Shown piece by piece: positions 1 to 8,540 of a stretch of DNA of 64,000 nucleotides; positions within the stretch are counted from its first letter, which is position 1, and each line of letters starts with the position of its first letter. Location of the stretch: the NCBI GenBank assembly GCA_026004735.1, contig BPJS01000001.1:2170001-2234000 (forward strand), read 5' to 3'. A program made the translations under genes and the position numbers. Below the pieces are notes generated by a model. That model searched no databases. It was given only the letters and a program-made list of their open reading frames with translations, and was not told the DNA's origin. This DNA is from Isosphaeraceae bacterium (lineage in GTDB: Bacteria > Planctomycetota > Planctomycetia > Isosphaerales > Isosphaeraceae).

Positions 1-342
1 TTTGCGAACGTTAACGCCGGCATCGCCAACAGTTACGGCCTGCCGCTGTCGCTCCACCAGGGCACGCTCTACTTCGACCCATCGCCGCAACACCCGGACT
101 TCATCTTCTCGATCAACAACTTCAGCAAATTGCCCGGCTACGACCCGGACAACGGCTTCGGCCTGATCGCCTTTGCGGGCACGCCCGATGATACGTTCGA
201 GGAAGAAGGTGTGCTGTTCTCGGACGTAGCGTTCGGACGCATCCCCGAACCGGCGACAGTGCTCGCCTGGTCGGTCGCGTTGGTCGCCGCGGCGGCCTGG
301 CGACACCGATCCCGCCGCCACGCGGACCGCTCCGCGTCCTGA
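1..342 (+). CDS. PEP-CTERM sorting domain protein, C-terminal part (5' end outside window)
   Basis: The frame is open from base 1 to the TGA at 340-342, giving 113 visible residues with no start codon. The last ~30 residues hold a PEP motif (IPEPATV), a hydrophobic helix of about 14 residues and an Arg-rich tail (RHRSRR). This is the classic PEP-CTERM tripartite sorting signal, recognised by exosortase in bacteria that make extracellular polymers. The upstream part is a soluble extracellular domain with no recognisable fold in the visible fragment. The protein is probably exported, cleaved and released or anchored at the surface. A strong hairpin follows the stop, consistent with a transcript end. 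The PEP-CTERM call is firm; the function of the ectodomain is unknown. Confidence 0.8.
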   Translation, partial: FANVNAGIANSYGLPLSLHQGTLYFDPSPQHPDFIFSINNFSKLPGYDPDNGFGLIAFAGTPDDTFEEEGVLFSDVAFGRIPEPATVLAWSVALVAAAAWRHRSRRHADRSAS

Positions 343-390
343 ACCCCCATCCCTGACCATCCCTGGCCACTCCTTCCAAGCCGTCTGCTC

Positions 391-424
391 GGGCGGGCAC
401 TGCCGATAGTCGCAGCGCCCGCCC
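391..424 (+). terminator. Hairpin terminator after the PEP-CTERM gene
   Basis: GGGCGGGC (391-398) pairs with GCCCGCCC (417-424). After one mismatch the stem continues with CTGC/GCAG (400-403/412-415), leaving an 8-base loop. The following bases (TTACTGTTT) are only moderately T-rich, so this is a probable but not ideal intrinsic terminator. Confidence 0.55.
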
Positions 425-1210
425 TTACTGTTTCGGCCCCGCCCACCCGGCACCCACGCGGCTTTATCCGGTTCCTTACTCCGGGCGTCGATTCCGTCGC
501 TTGAGCCCGCAGAGTCCGCCTCTCTTGCCAACGCCCTCTCGCTCCCAAGCAACCCGCGGGACTGTCCGCCCCACCGTCTGGCGATCGCGACGGTTCCGGC
601 CACCCCCGGGCCTGACTCGCTCAGGCCATCGCGCCGAACCGTCCGCCTCAACGATTTCGTGCTTACACCCCCCCCAGACAGCCTATTCGGCCCAGATTCT
701 CTCTGGTTCCGGCCTCCTCGTGATCCGAGATCGCGCCTGGTGACCCCGCAACCGGACCTCCGAGTGTTACGACCAAGCTGGCTGCGGTCGTTTCCTCTCT
801 ACCTGGACGGCTGCTTCGCATTCTGATCCGGGAGCTCGTCGGCCGTCGTGGTCCGAATGCGCCAGGTTGGCCTTCTCTCCGCGAGCCGACGTCCGGTCTT
901 AACAAACAGGAAGGGGGGGGGGGACGACATGCGGCGTCGCCCTCTGGATCACTCGGTCGGCGGGCCGATCGACGCGCTGGGAGGCGTGGATCGGTCCCAG
1001 CCCGATCTCAGACCCGGCGAGAGGTTAGCTGGGCGGCGGGGACGGCCGCCCCGTCCGCCGACACCGTTCCGAACAATAGATCACGAGCTCCCAGTCCCGG
1101 AGCCACTTACGGCGCCAAGAGAAGGGACGCCCGCACGTCGGGCAGGTTTTCGTCGGCAAGAGCGGCTTGCGACGCGCCATGAAACCGCTGCGGGCCGGGC
1201 TGGTGACGCC

Positions 1211-1236
1211 ACCCGGCCGGACCGGTCCGGCCGGGT
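1211..1236. repeat. Perfect 26-bp palindrome, possible hairpin terminator of the Gfo/Idh gene
   Basis: Bases 1211-1223 are the exact reverse complement of 1224-1236 (ACCCGGCCGGACC and its complement). It lies 28 bases past the stop of the minus-strand oxidoreductase gene. It could fold into a very GC-rich hairpin, but no U-tract follows on the minus strand, so it would be an atypical terminator, an mRNA 3'-end stabiliser or a protein-binding site. Confidence 0.6.
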
Positions 1237-1264
1237 GCTGAAGTCGGTTGACTCGGAGTCGGTG

Positions 1265-2584
1265 TCAAACGGTCCAGGGATGACGGTACGACCGGTCGAG
1301 CCAGAGGTTCGCCTGCTCGTTCTTGGGGAAGATCTCTTTTTCGGGGTCGTACTCCAGGTCCGTCCGCAGCCACATGCAGAGGTTGGCGGCGTGAACGGTG
1401 GCCATCGAGTGATGCATCACCTCGGCGTTGGCGACCGGCTGCTGGCGGCTCTTGACGCAATCGAAGAAGTTCCGCACATGATCGAGCGCCCGGCCGGTCT
1501 TTTCTTTGTATTCGGCGACCAATTTCTTTCCTTCCTCGAGCAGGGCCGGCGAGGACACCTCGGTTTCCTTGTAGCCATCGGCGCAGGAAGCCGTGCCTTC
1601 GTCGCCCTCGAAGGTCATCCCGCACGAGCCTTTCCAACCCTCGCGCTGGAGGATCATCCGGGTGCCGCAGGCGAACTCGGTGACCATGCCGTCGCCGCTC
1701 TCGTTGTCGACGAAATGGTAGAGGACCGGCGAGGTGTTCAGGCAATTGATGCCGGCCTGGCCCTGGGCGAAGGTATGGGCGCCCCATTCGCCGATGCAAC
1801 TGGTGTGGAAGTCATAATGACCGCGCCAGCCGCCGTTAACGTACTCGGCGTTATAGGGCCGGGCCGGGCACGGTCCGAGCCAGGCGTCCCAGTCCACCTC
1901 CTCCTTGGGCGGCAGGGGTTGCGCCGGCAGCCAGTCACGACGCATGTAGGCATCGTCCCACGGAGCGATGTGCGCGCGGACGGTGTGAACCTTGCCCAGC
2001 TTGCCGCTCTGGGCCAGCAAGATCGCCATCACGAACGGCTCTTCGCTCAGCCGTTGGACGCCGGTCTGGTAGATCCGGCCGGTCTCGCGGGCGACCTCGA
2101 CGACCTTGCGGCCTTCGCGAATCGACATGCACGAGGGCTTCTCGCTGTAAACATCCTTGCCCGCGCGCATCGCATAGATCGCGGCCGGGGCGTGCCAGCG
2201 GTCCCCGGTGGCAATCAGCACGGCGTCGATATCCTTGCGTTCGTCGAGAAACTCCTTCATGTCGTGATACATCTTGCAGTCGGAGTTGCCGTAGTGCTGA
2301 TCGGCGATCGCCTTGATCGCCTCGCGGCGCGACTTGCGGACGTCACAGATGGCGACAAACTGAACGTCTTGATGCGGCAGCATCCACTTCAAGTCGAATT
2401 CGCCGCGCGGCCCCAGACCGATCGCGCCCAGGACAATTCGCTCGCTCGGCGCGACAGCCCCGCCGCGGCCCAAGGCCGAGGCCGGAACGATCGTCGGAAA
2501 CAACGCCGCGGCCGCACCGGCGGTCGCCATACTTCCCAGAAATTCACGACGGTGCGGGCCGCTCGACCCCTTGGGCGTGCGCAT
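1265..2584 (-). CDS. Gfo/Idh/MocA family oxidoreductase with Tat signal
   Basis: 439 residues. The N-terminus has a twin-arginine signal (R12-R13-E-F-L, then an Ala-rich hydrophobic stretch to about residue 37), so it is probably exported folded with its cofactor. The nucleotide-binding fold follows, with a glycine-rich loop (GAIGLGPRG, about 53-61) and the family EKP motif (148-150) that positions the catalytic lysine. A GEWGAH stretch in the second half matches the substrate/His region of the family. Members oxidise or epimerise sugars and inositols with NAD(P). Tat-exported paralogues are very numerous in planctomycetes, where the substrate is usually unknown. ATG start; it appears to be a single-gene unit followed by the palindrome at 1211-1236. 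Confidence 0.9.
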   Translation of the reverse strand: MRTPKGSSGPHRREFLGSMATAGAAAALFPTIVPASALGRGGAVAPSERIVLGAIGLGPRGEFDLKWMLPHQDVQFVAICDVRKSRREAIKAIADQHYGNSDCKMYHDMKEFLDERKDIDAVLIATGDRWHAPAAIYAMRAGKDVYSEKPSCMSIREGRKVVEVARETGRIYQTGVQRLSEEPFVMAILLAQSGKLGKVHTVRAHIAPWDDAYMRRDWLPAQPLPPKEEVDWDAWLGPCPARPYNAEYVNGGWRGHYDFHTSCIGEWGAHTFAQGQAGINCLNTSPVLYHFVDNESGDGMVTEFACGTRMILQREGWKGSCGMTFEGDEGTASCADGYKETEVSSPALLEEGKKLVAEYKEKTGRALDHVRNFFDCVKSRQQPVANAEVMHHSMATVHAANLCMWLRTDLEYDPEKEIFPKNEQANLWLDRSYRHPWTV

Positions 2585-2813
2585 GGATCGGGTACTCCCG
2601 GATTCTTAAAGGCGAAAGACGGTTCGCGTCCAATCTCGGACCGGACTCCCCCATCAGTCCTACCGCGCGCGCCGCGCCGGGTAAACCGGCCACGCACCCG
2701 ATTCGCTCAAATCGGCCTCAACCGGGTCGTTGCGGCCGTTGGTCTCCGGGCGTATCCTGCGATCAAGTCGCTCACGCTCCCACGACCGCCGGTTCGGCCG
2801 AGGAGAATCGGCT

Positions 2814-3350
2814 ATGACCGCCACCGTCTCGACCTGGGTGGCCAGCCTGCTGCTCGCGCAGGCCGAGTTCCCATCGGATCGCGGCTTCGCCATCTCCGAG
2901 CCGGTTGCCTGCCGCGTGATCCGTGGCTACGAGGATTATGAGCCCCTCGCCGAGCCGGTCATTCCGCGTACCGAGAAGTTGCTGATTTACGTCCGCTCCG
3001 AGGGCCATCAATACGAGCGCCAGGCCGACGGCTACCGATTCCACCTCGTCCAGGACGTGAACATCCGCCGCCAGGGCGAAAAGAAGATCCTCTGGGGACG
3101 CAAGCGGGTCGTCGACTATGAAGGCACCAGCCCCCGTCCGCCCCTGCAGCTCTATCTCTCGACGACCTTGGGCCTGGTGGATCTGCCACCCGGCACCTAC
3201 GAGGCCGACTTAATCGTCCACGATCGGATCGGCGGCGGCGAACCCGCCCGGCGAACCCTGACCTTCCGCCTAACCGATCCTCCCCCAACGCCGCCACGAT
3301 CCGACCGTATCACCGATTCAACTCGGCCGACGCCCGCTTCGAAACGCTGA
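2814..3350 (+). CDS. Small secreted/hypothetical protein
   Basis: 178 residues from the ATG at 2814, which has AGGAG at 2801-2805 (8-base spacing). The frame is open upstream but no better start exists. The N-terminus has a short hydrophobic stretch (VASLLLAQA), a possible weak signal peptide. The body is predicted beta-rich with no family I recognise; the tail is Pro/Arg-rich and low in complexity. The last 41 bases overlap, tail to tail, the end of the HlyD gene on the other strand. No function assigned. Confidence 0.6.
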   Translation: MTATVSTWVASLLLAQAEFPSDRGFAISEPVACRVIRGYEDYEPLAEPVIPRTEKLLIYVRSEGHQYERQADGYRFHLVQDVNIRRQGEKKILWGRKRVVDYEGTSPRPPLQLYLSTTLGLVDLPPGTYEADLIVHDRIGGGEPARRTLTFRLTDPPPTPPRSDRITDSTRPTPASKR

Positions 3351-4494
3351 CCGGCGCCGATTCGCCCGGATCGGCCGACTCGACCGGTGGCTCGGCCTCG
3401 AAGGGCCGGGGGGCCTTGGAGTTCATGTCGAGATCCAAATCCTTCGGAATCCGGGCTTCGAGGTAGACATCCATTTGCTGCCCGACCCAGACATCGATTG
3501 GTCGCTCGTCGGGCAGAGCGTAGATAACCTGGAGGACCCGGGTATCGACCCGCTCGACGTTGTCGCCGGTCAGATTGCGTTTGGGAATCACGTAGGGATC
3601 GACGCGGACCGGCCGCAGCTCAAATCGGACCCCGGGGCGGCCCTTGAGCGTGGCCACGGCCCGCGCTCCCGGTTCAAAGAGAGCCAGGTCTTGTTCATCA
3701 ATGTCAACGCGAACGTGGAGCTTGGTCACGTCGCCGAGAACAATCAGCGGCTCCTTCCAGGCCAGCGCCGCAAACTGCCCGGGCAGAACGTTCACCTGGA
3801 GCACCTGACCATCCATCGGTGCGACCACCGTGCGACGTGCGATTTCGATCTCGACGGCCTGGACCTCGGCCTCCGCCCGCCCCACTTCAGCCTCGGCCAC
3901 CTCGATGTCCTCGATCCAGTTCCCCGCCTCGAGTTTTTGGACCTCGACACGCGCCTTGGCCAGCGCGGCGTAGGCCTCGTCCCGGGCGTAACGATCGCGA
4001 TCGTAGTCGCTCTGGGTCCCGACCCCGCGCTGATAGATTCCGGCGGTCCGCTGGTAGGCGACCTCGGCCGACTGGTACCGCGCCTGGGCTTGCTCCAGGG
4101 CCGCGCGCGCGATTTCGCGATCCTCGGGGCGATACCCGGCCCTGAGCCGCTCCAGGGCCTGACGAGCGACGCGTAACTGAGCCTGTTTGACCCCGAGCTC
4201 GGCCTTCAATTCGCGGTCGTCGAGTTGGAAGAGCCGGTCGCCGGCCCGGACCGTGTCGCCCTCCTTGACGAAGACCTCCGTCACCAGGGCCGCGACCGGG
4301 GTACCGATCGGTATGTTGCGCCGTTGGGCCTCGACGATTCCGGTTCCCGCGATCGAACGCATGGCCGGCGGGCGTGACGGCGGCGTGATCAGCGGCTGCG
4401 AAGTGGGACCGGGCTTCTGATTCTCGAGCACGACGAGCACGCCAAAGGCGAGTCCGGCTACGGCCAACAGCGGCAAGATCACTTTGTTGAACAT
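3310..4494 (-). CDS. HlyD-family membrane fusion (periplasmic adaptor) protein of an ABC exporter
   Basis: 394 residues. One N-terminal membrane anchor (about 5-24) is followed by a biotinyl-lipoyl-like half motif (VKEGDTVRAGDRLF), a long Ala/Glu/Arg-rich coiled-coil hairpin (about 95-220), the second lipoyl half (APMDGQVLQVNVLPGQ) and a beta-barrel domain. This is the HlyD/DevB layout. The adaptor would link the inner-membrane FtsX-type permease and its ATPase, encoded just upstream, to an outer-membrane channel. The C-terminus has a Pro/Glu-rich tail. It is last in the tetR-permease-ATPase-adaptor set. No outer-membrane factor gene is nearby. The substrate is unknown. Confidence 0.88.
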   Translation of the reverse strand: MFNKVILPLLAVAGLAFGVLVVLENQKPGPTSQPLITPPSRPPAMRSIAGTGIVEAQRRNIPIGTPVAALVTEVFVKEGDTVRAGDRLFQLDDRELKAELGVKQAQLRVARQALERLRAGYRPEDREIARAALEQAQARYQSAEVAYQRTAGIYQRGVGTQSDYDRDRYARDEAYAALAKARVEVQKLEAGNWIEDIEVAEAEVGRAEAEVQAVEIEIARRTVVAPMDGQVLQVNVLPGQFAALAWKEPLIVLGDVTKLHVRVDIDEQDLALFEPGARAVATLKGRPGVRFELRPVRVDPYVIPKRNLTGDNVERVDTRVLQVIYALPDERPIDVWVGQQMDVYLEARIPKDLDLDMNSKAPRPFEAEPPVESADPGESAPVSVSKRASAELNR

Positions 4495-4550
4495 CGCGTT
4501 GCAATCTCCGGGACCGCGGTCGCGCCCAAGCCACCGGCTCCGCGGCCGTC

Positions 4551-5333
4551 TCAGGCCAGCACGTCCGGCGGCTCCTCGATCGTGGCTTTCTGGGTTCGCA
4601 CTTCGACAATGTGGCCATCATCCATCCGGGCCACCCGATCCCCGAAATGAAAGACGCGGTTGTCGTGGGTGACGATCAGGACGGCTCGGTCCGGGCGCAC
4701 CGCGACCGTCCGAAAGAGCACCATGACCTGATGACCAGTCTCGTGATCGAGCGCTGCGGTCGGCTCGTCGCAGACGATCAACCGCGGTTCGTGGACCAGG
4801 GCTCGGGCGATCGCCACGCGCTGTTGCTGACCCCCGGAAAGCTCCGACGGCAACTTGTTGACCTTCTGGGCCATGCCGATCAAACCCAGGACCTCGGACG
4901 CACGCGCGATCGCCTTCGGGCGTGGCCAACCTTTGACGATCAAAGGAATGGCTGCGTTTTCGGCCGCGGTCAGCGCCGGCAGCAGGTTGTACTGCTGAAA
5001 GACAAAGCCGATCGAATCGCGGCGAAACCGCGTCTTCTGGCTCCCGCTCATAGCCGCAACGTCGCGGCCCAGGACGCACACCTGGCTGCCCCGGTCGGCG
5101 TCGAGGATGCCGGCGATCACCGACAGCAGAGTCGTCTTCCCGCAGCCCGATGGACCGATCAGCAGAGTCATCTGGCCGTTGAAAACATCCCAGTCGACCC
5201 CGCGTAAGGCGACAACCTTCTGATCCCCTGATCCGAAGGTCTTCCGCACGTTGCGGAGCCTCACGGCCACACGATCCGGTGACGCCTGGGCGTCGACGGC
5301 CGACGCCCGTTGGGCCTCAACCACGCTGCTCAT
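4551..5333 (-). CDS. ABC transporter ATP-binding protein (LolD/MacB/DevA type)
   Basis: 260 residues from the ATG at 5333; an ATG at 5342 and a GTG at 5351 are in-frame alternatives. Motifs in order: Walker A GPSGCGKTT (about 60-68), Q-loop region (FVFQQYNLLPAL), signature LSGGQQQR, Walker B LIVCDEPTAALD, switch His in VTHDNR. The Q-loop and signature match the LolD/MacB/DevA group, which pair with FtsX-type permeases and energise lipid, lipoprotein or small-molecule export. It lies 24 bases after the permease stop and 56 bases before the adaptor start, so the three form one exporter transcript. Confidence 0.93.
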   Translation of the reverse strand: MSSVVEAQRASAVDAQASPDRVAVRLRNVRKTFGSGDQKVVALRGVDWDVFNGQMTLLIGPSGCGKTTLLSVIAGILDADRGSQVCVLGRDVAAMSGSQKTRFRRDSIGFVFQQYNLLPALTAAENAAIPLIVKGWPRPKAIARASEVLGLIGMAQKVNKLPSELSGGQQQRVAIARALVHEPRLIVCDEPTAALDHETGHQVMVLFRTVAVRPDRAVLIVTHDNRVFHFGDRVARMDDGHIVEVRTQKATIEEPPDVLA

Positions 5334-5357
5334 CGCTCCCATAAGCTCCACGGGCCT

Positions 5358-6686
5358 TTATCCACGGAACACGATCGCTGGCTCGAGCACGACGACCCTC
5401 CGCACGCTCAATACACTGGCCAGCAGGCAGATCAGCACGATCGCCGCGCCCGCGATCGGCAACAATTGCCAGGGCGTGTAAAACGCCAACTCGCTGCCTT
5501 TGCTGGTCTGGCCAAACAGGGTGGCAAGCCCGACCCCCAGCCCATAGCCGAGCAATCCCGTCACCGCCGCCTGGAGGAGAATCATCGCGACAATCCGGAG
5601 ATTCGACATCCCCATGGCCTTTAGCGCGCCGAATTGCTTCAGGTTTTCTAGCGTGAAGTTGTAGAAGGTCTGGCCCGCAATCGCCGTCCCCACCAGAAAA
5701 CCCAGGATCGTGGTGATCCCGAAGTTGACCGGGATGCCCGTATACCGCATGAAATACCAGATCGTATCCCAGATGAACTGCTCACTGGTCCGGGCTCGCA
5801 GTCCGGTCTGGGAGGCGATCCGCGCGGCAACCACCTCGGCCGCGACGCCTGGCTCGGCCTTGGCCAGCACGTAGGTCAGCGGTTTACGCTCCTGAGGCAC
5901 GAACCGCTTAGCCCGCGAGTAGGTCGTATAGACCACCGCGTTCGACTGAAACGTCCGGGTCGCCTCGCAGACACCGACGATGAACGCCCGGTGATCGTTC
6001 ATCTCCAGCTCGCGATTGAGAAACCGCTCATAAAATCGGCCCATCGCCTCCCGATGCGCTTGCTCGGGCGTGGGCCCGTGGACTAGCCCGAGCATCCGAC
6101 CGATCTTGTCACCAAGAACCTGGCCCAGGGACGGCGGCTTGGGCAGGCTCTTCCAGTCTTCGTAGGGGAATAGCTTCGGCAGCCGAGTGAAATCGACGAG
6201 GATCGCATCGGGCCGCCGAAGATCGACCAGCCGGCCAGCCAGGATCCGCTCCGGAGGTGGCGCTCCCACCAGCGACGCATCATCCAGACCGAGCAGAATC
6301 ACTTGCTCGATCACAGGCTCGCGAACCGTCCGCTTCGGCCCGGCGGGCTGATCCGGGTCGACCGGGACCTGCTTGGGCACCGTCAGCTTGACCCGCCCGA
6401 TCCCCTTGTAGAGCGGCACCGCCCAGAGCACCCCTTCTACCCCCCGAGTCCGGTACAGGCTGGTCTCGATCATCGGCTTGACGTCATCGACGTAGCGCAC
6501 ATTGGGGTCCATCACCCAAAGATCGGCCCCCGTGATGTCGAAAATCTGGCCTGCCGTTCGCCGCATCAGCCCGCAAAAGATCGAACCTTGCTGCGTAATC
6601 AGCATGGCGGCGAAGGTCAGACCGAGCACGATGCCAAAAAACTTGGCGCGATCGCCGGTCAACATCTTCAGCGCAATCCAGCTCAT
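5358..6686 (-). CDS. FtsX-type ABC transporter permease (DevC-like)
   Basis: 442 residues from the ATG at 6686, which overlaps the TGA of the regulator gene as ATGA. Longer in-frame extensions run through the regulator gene and are rejected. One N-terminal membrane helix is followed by a large extracytoplasmic (MacB-PCD-like) domain of about 220 residues and then three C-terminal helices, with the typical FtsX segment NLKQFGALKAMGMSN just after the second helix. The layout matches DevC/MacB-type mechanotransmission permeases that work with the ATPase and HlyD protein encoded downstream. The closest named architecture is the DevBCA / YbhGFSR type of exporter. Confidence 0.88.
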   Translation of the reverse strand: MSWIALKMLTGDRAKFFGIVLGLTFAAMLITQQGSIFCGLMRRTAGQIFDITGADLWVMDPNVRYVDDVKPMIETSLYRTRGVEGVLWAVPLYKGIGRVKLTVPKQVPVDPDQPAGPKRTVREPVIEQVILLGLDDASLVGAPPPERILAGRLVDLRRPDAILVDFTRLPKLFPYEDWKSLPKPPSLGQVLGDKIGRMLGLVHGPTPEQAHREAMGRFYERFLNRELEMNDHRAFIVGVCEATRTFQSNAVVYTTYSRAKRFVPQERKPLTYVLAKAEPGVAAEVVAARIASQTGLRARTSEQFIWDTIWYFMRYTGIPVNFGITTILGFLVGTAIAGQTFYNFTLENLKQFGALKAMGMSNLRIVAMILLQAAVTGLLGYGLGVGLATLFGQTSKGSELAFYTPWQLLPIAGAAIVLICLLASVLSVRRVVVLEPAIVFRG

Positions 6687-7333
6687 CGCCCGGCCTCCAC
6701 CGGCGCCGCCCAGGCTTCGACAGCCGCCAGCGAGCACCGCGTGATATGGTCGGCCAGAAACTCCGTGTCGAGCCGGGCCCAGGCCTGCGGCCCAATCAAA
6801 CGCTCCGCCACCGACCGGCCCATCCGATAAAACAGACACTGGCCAATCACCGTGAAACACAACGCGTCCAGCCGTCGCTGCTCCAGCCCCGGCGCCAACT
6901 CTTCGACGATCTCCCGGAGCCTGCGAAACCGGGGGCGAATCCGCTCCTCGGTCAATGCCTCACAGACACCCGATGGCCGAATCATCTCACGGAGCATCAG
7001 GTCGTGATGCCAGGATCGCGAGCGGTCCACGGCGACCACTTGCTCCAGAAACCGCCGCACATAAATTCTCAGCCGCTCAGCAGGCCCGGCCTCAGGCGGC
7101 GCGGACAGATCAGGATCATGAGGCAGCCCACAACGATGAGCCGCGAGAACCGCCTCGTAATACAGCCGCTCCTTGTCGCCAAAGTGATAGTTCACCGCCG
7201 CCAGGTTCGCCCCCGCCCGCCGGCAGATCGCCCGGATCGTCGCCCCGTCAAATCCGTGCGCCGCAAACTCCTCGCCCGCTGCCTCCAGCAGCCGCTCCCG
7301 CGTCGGATCCAGCCCCGTACCCAGTTCCCCCAT
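6683..7333 (-). CDS. TetR/AcrR family transcriptional regulator (CerR/CecR-like)
   Basis: 216 residues. The N-terminal helix-turn-helix is clear (about 12-58; ATIRAICRRAGANLAAVNYHF is typical of the group, with the YHFGDKE turn). The C-terminal domain resembles the CerR/DUF1956 type. It is the first gene of the exporter operon and its stop is coupled to the permease start by a 4-bp overlap. In E. coli the regulator CecR (YbiH) sits beside the HlyD/ABC exporter genes ybhGFSR and represses them, so the same arrangement suggests local, ligand-responsive control here. That role is inferred. The palindromes just upstream are the probable operator. Confidence 0.9.
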   Translation of the reverse strand: MGELGTGLDPTRERLLEAAGEEFAAHGFDGATIRAICRRAGANLAAVNYHFGDKERLYYEAVLAAHRCGLPHDPDLSAPPEAGPAERLRIYVRRFLEQVVAVDRSRSWHHDLMLREMIRPSGVCEALTEERIRPRFRRLREIVEELAPGLEQRRLDALCFTVIGQCLFYRMGRSVAERLIGPQAWARLDTEFLADHITRCSLAAVEAWAAPVEAGR

Positions 7334-7356
7334 CGATCTCAGCCCACTAAAACCAT

Positions 7357-7376
7357 TGTTTGAAACAAACGTTTGT
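7357..7376. promoter_or_regulatory. Palindromic operator candidate for the TetR regulator
   Basis: Two overlapping inverted repeats lie 24-44 bases upstream of the regulator ATG. TGTTTGAAACA (7357-7367) is symmetric about its central G, and ACAAACGTTTGT (7365-7376) is a perfect 12-bp palindrome. The site stands out as AT-rich in a GC-rich context. Size and position fit TetR-family autoregulation; no binding data. Confidence 0.6.
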
Positions 7377-7510
7377 CACATCGTAGGCGGCTCCCCGATC
7401 TCGTCAAGCAAAAAATGGGCAATCTGGGAAACTAGATTCAGGCAGCCGGTCGTCGCGTTCGCGGCAAGCGCTCCGCTATCCTGACGGGCGAAGCTCTACT
7501 TGAGTGCGAG

Positions 7511-8524
7511 GTGCCCGTGCACGCGTTCGAATTTCTGAGATTGACGGCCGAAAAAGCGTGCCGGGCCGCCTACGCCCTGATCGGTGAAGAGCCTTTCCTC
7601 CGCGAAGAAGTCTTGCGTGCTGTCCAGCGCTCCCACGAAGCCGAGGTCCAGGGGGAGGTCGAGATTGACCATTGGGACGGAGGATCGGCGTCCCTGGCCG
7701 ACGTCCTGGATGCGATCCGCGAGGTGCCCCTGTTTGCCCGACGTCGGTTGGTGGTCGTCGATGATGCCGACGAGTTTGTCTCGGCCCACCGCCGCGAACT
7801 GGAGCAAGCGATTGAACATCCCGCGCCGACCGGCGTGCTCGTCCTGGGACTGAAGTCCCTTCCGTCGACGACCCGCCTGGCTCGGCTGATCTCCGCCCGC
7901 GGTCTGATTGTCGACTGCAAGCCGCCACCGCCGTCCGCCGTGGCCAGTTGGCTGATCGCTCGTGCCCGGGATCATCTCCGAGTGCGGCTCGATGCGGACG
8001 CGGCTCAAACCCTCGTGGAGTTGGTCGGACCTGAAGTCGGCCTCCAGGCCATGGAGCTGGAGAAGCTCGCCGTCTCGGTCGGCACCCGGGCGCAGATCAC
8101 CCGCGCGGACGTGACCCGCATGGTGGCGGGGACCCATGTGGAGACAGTCTGGAAGGTGCTCGATGCGGCGACGACCGGCCGCACAGCCGAAGCCCTCTCC
8201 GAACTCGACGCCTTAATGGCCTCAGGCGAGCACCCGGTCGGGCTGCTCGCGGCGATGGCGGCATCGCTCCGCAAGGTTCATCGGGCGGGGACGCTGCGGC
8301 TGAGCCGAACCGACCCCGCCGAGGCCTGCCGTACGGCCGGTATTCCTCCGTTTGCCGTTCAATCCACCTTGACTCAACATACTCACTTGGGGCCGACGCG
8401 GGTTCGCGCGCTGCCGGCTCTGCTGCTCCGCGCGGATCTCGATCTGAAGGGGGGCAGCCAGCTCGCGCCGCGAACGGTCTTGGAACGTCTGGTGGTCGAG
8501 CTGGCGCGCCCACGCTCGGACTGA
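7511..8524 (+). CDS. holA: DNA polymerase III subunit delta
   Basis: 337 residues from a GTG (a second GTG two codons on is possible). The length equals that of the family (about 340). The N-terminal third has the AAA+-like fold typical of the delta subunit (ALIGEEPFLREEV near the start; FARRRLVVVDDADEF as the degenerate Walker B region), followed by the lid and collar regions (SELDALMASGEHPVGLLAAM). HolA opens the beta sliding clamp in the clamp-loader complex and so is an essential replication protein. It is divergent from the exporter operon and directly precedes the cytochrome gene (16-base gap). Confidence 0.88.
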   Translation: MPVHAFEFLRLTAEKACRAAYALIGEEPFLREEVLRAVQRSHEAEVQGEVEIDHWDGGSASLADVLDAIREVPLFARRRLVVVDDADEFVSAHRRELEQAIEHPAPTGVLVLGLKSLPSTTRLARLISARGLIVDCKPPPPSAVASWLIARARDHLRVRLDADAAQTLVELVGPEVGLQAMELEKLAVSVGTRAQITRADVTRMVAGTHVETVWKVLDAATTGRTAEALSELDALMASGEHPVGLLAAMAASLRKVHRAGTLRLSRTDPAEACRTAGIPPFAVQSTLTQHTHLGPTRVRALPALLLRADLDLKGGSQLAPRTVLERLVVELARPRSD

Positions 8525-8540
8525 ACTCGGGTCACACGAG

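Larger units (their letters stand above)
343..1264. other. Gene-poor intergenic stretch
   Basis: About 920 bases between the PEP-CTERM gene and the end of the Gfo/Idh gene. Reading frames here lack start signals and recognisable protein features; the long plus-strand frame running through 848-2941 is the complement of the Gfo/Idh gene. The stretch holds the terminator hairpin at 391-424, a C8 run (668-675), a G11 run (913-923) and the 26-bp palindrome at 1211-1236. I see no tRNA or other structured RNA. Confidence 0.6.

Noticed and set aside
848..2941. Long plus-strand open frame of 697 codons
   Set aside because: It is the complement of the Gfo/Idh gene on the minus strand, which has a signal sequence and family motifs; the plus-strand product has no such features.
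6687..6860. N-terminal extension of the ABC permease
   Set aside because: It lies out of frame over the TetR gene; the ATG at 6686 forms an ATGA junction.
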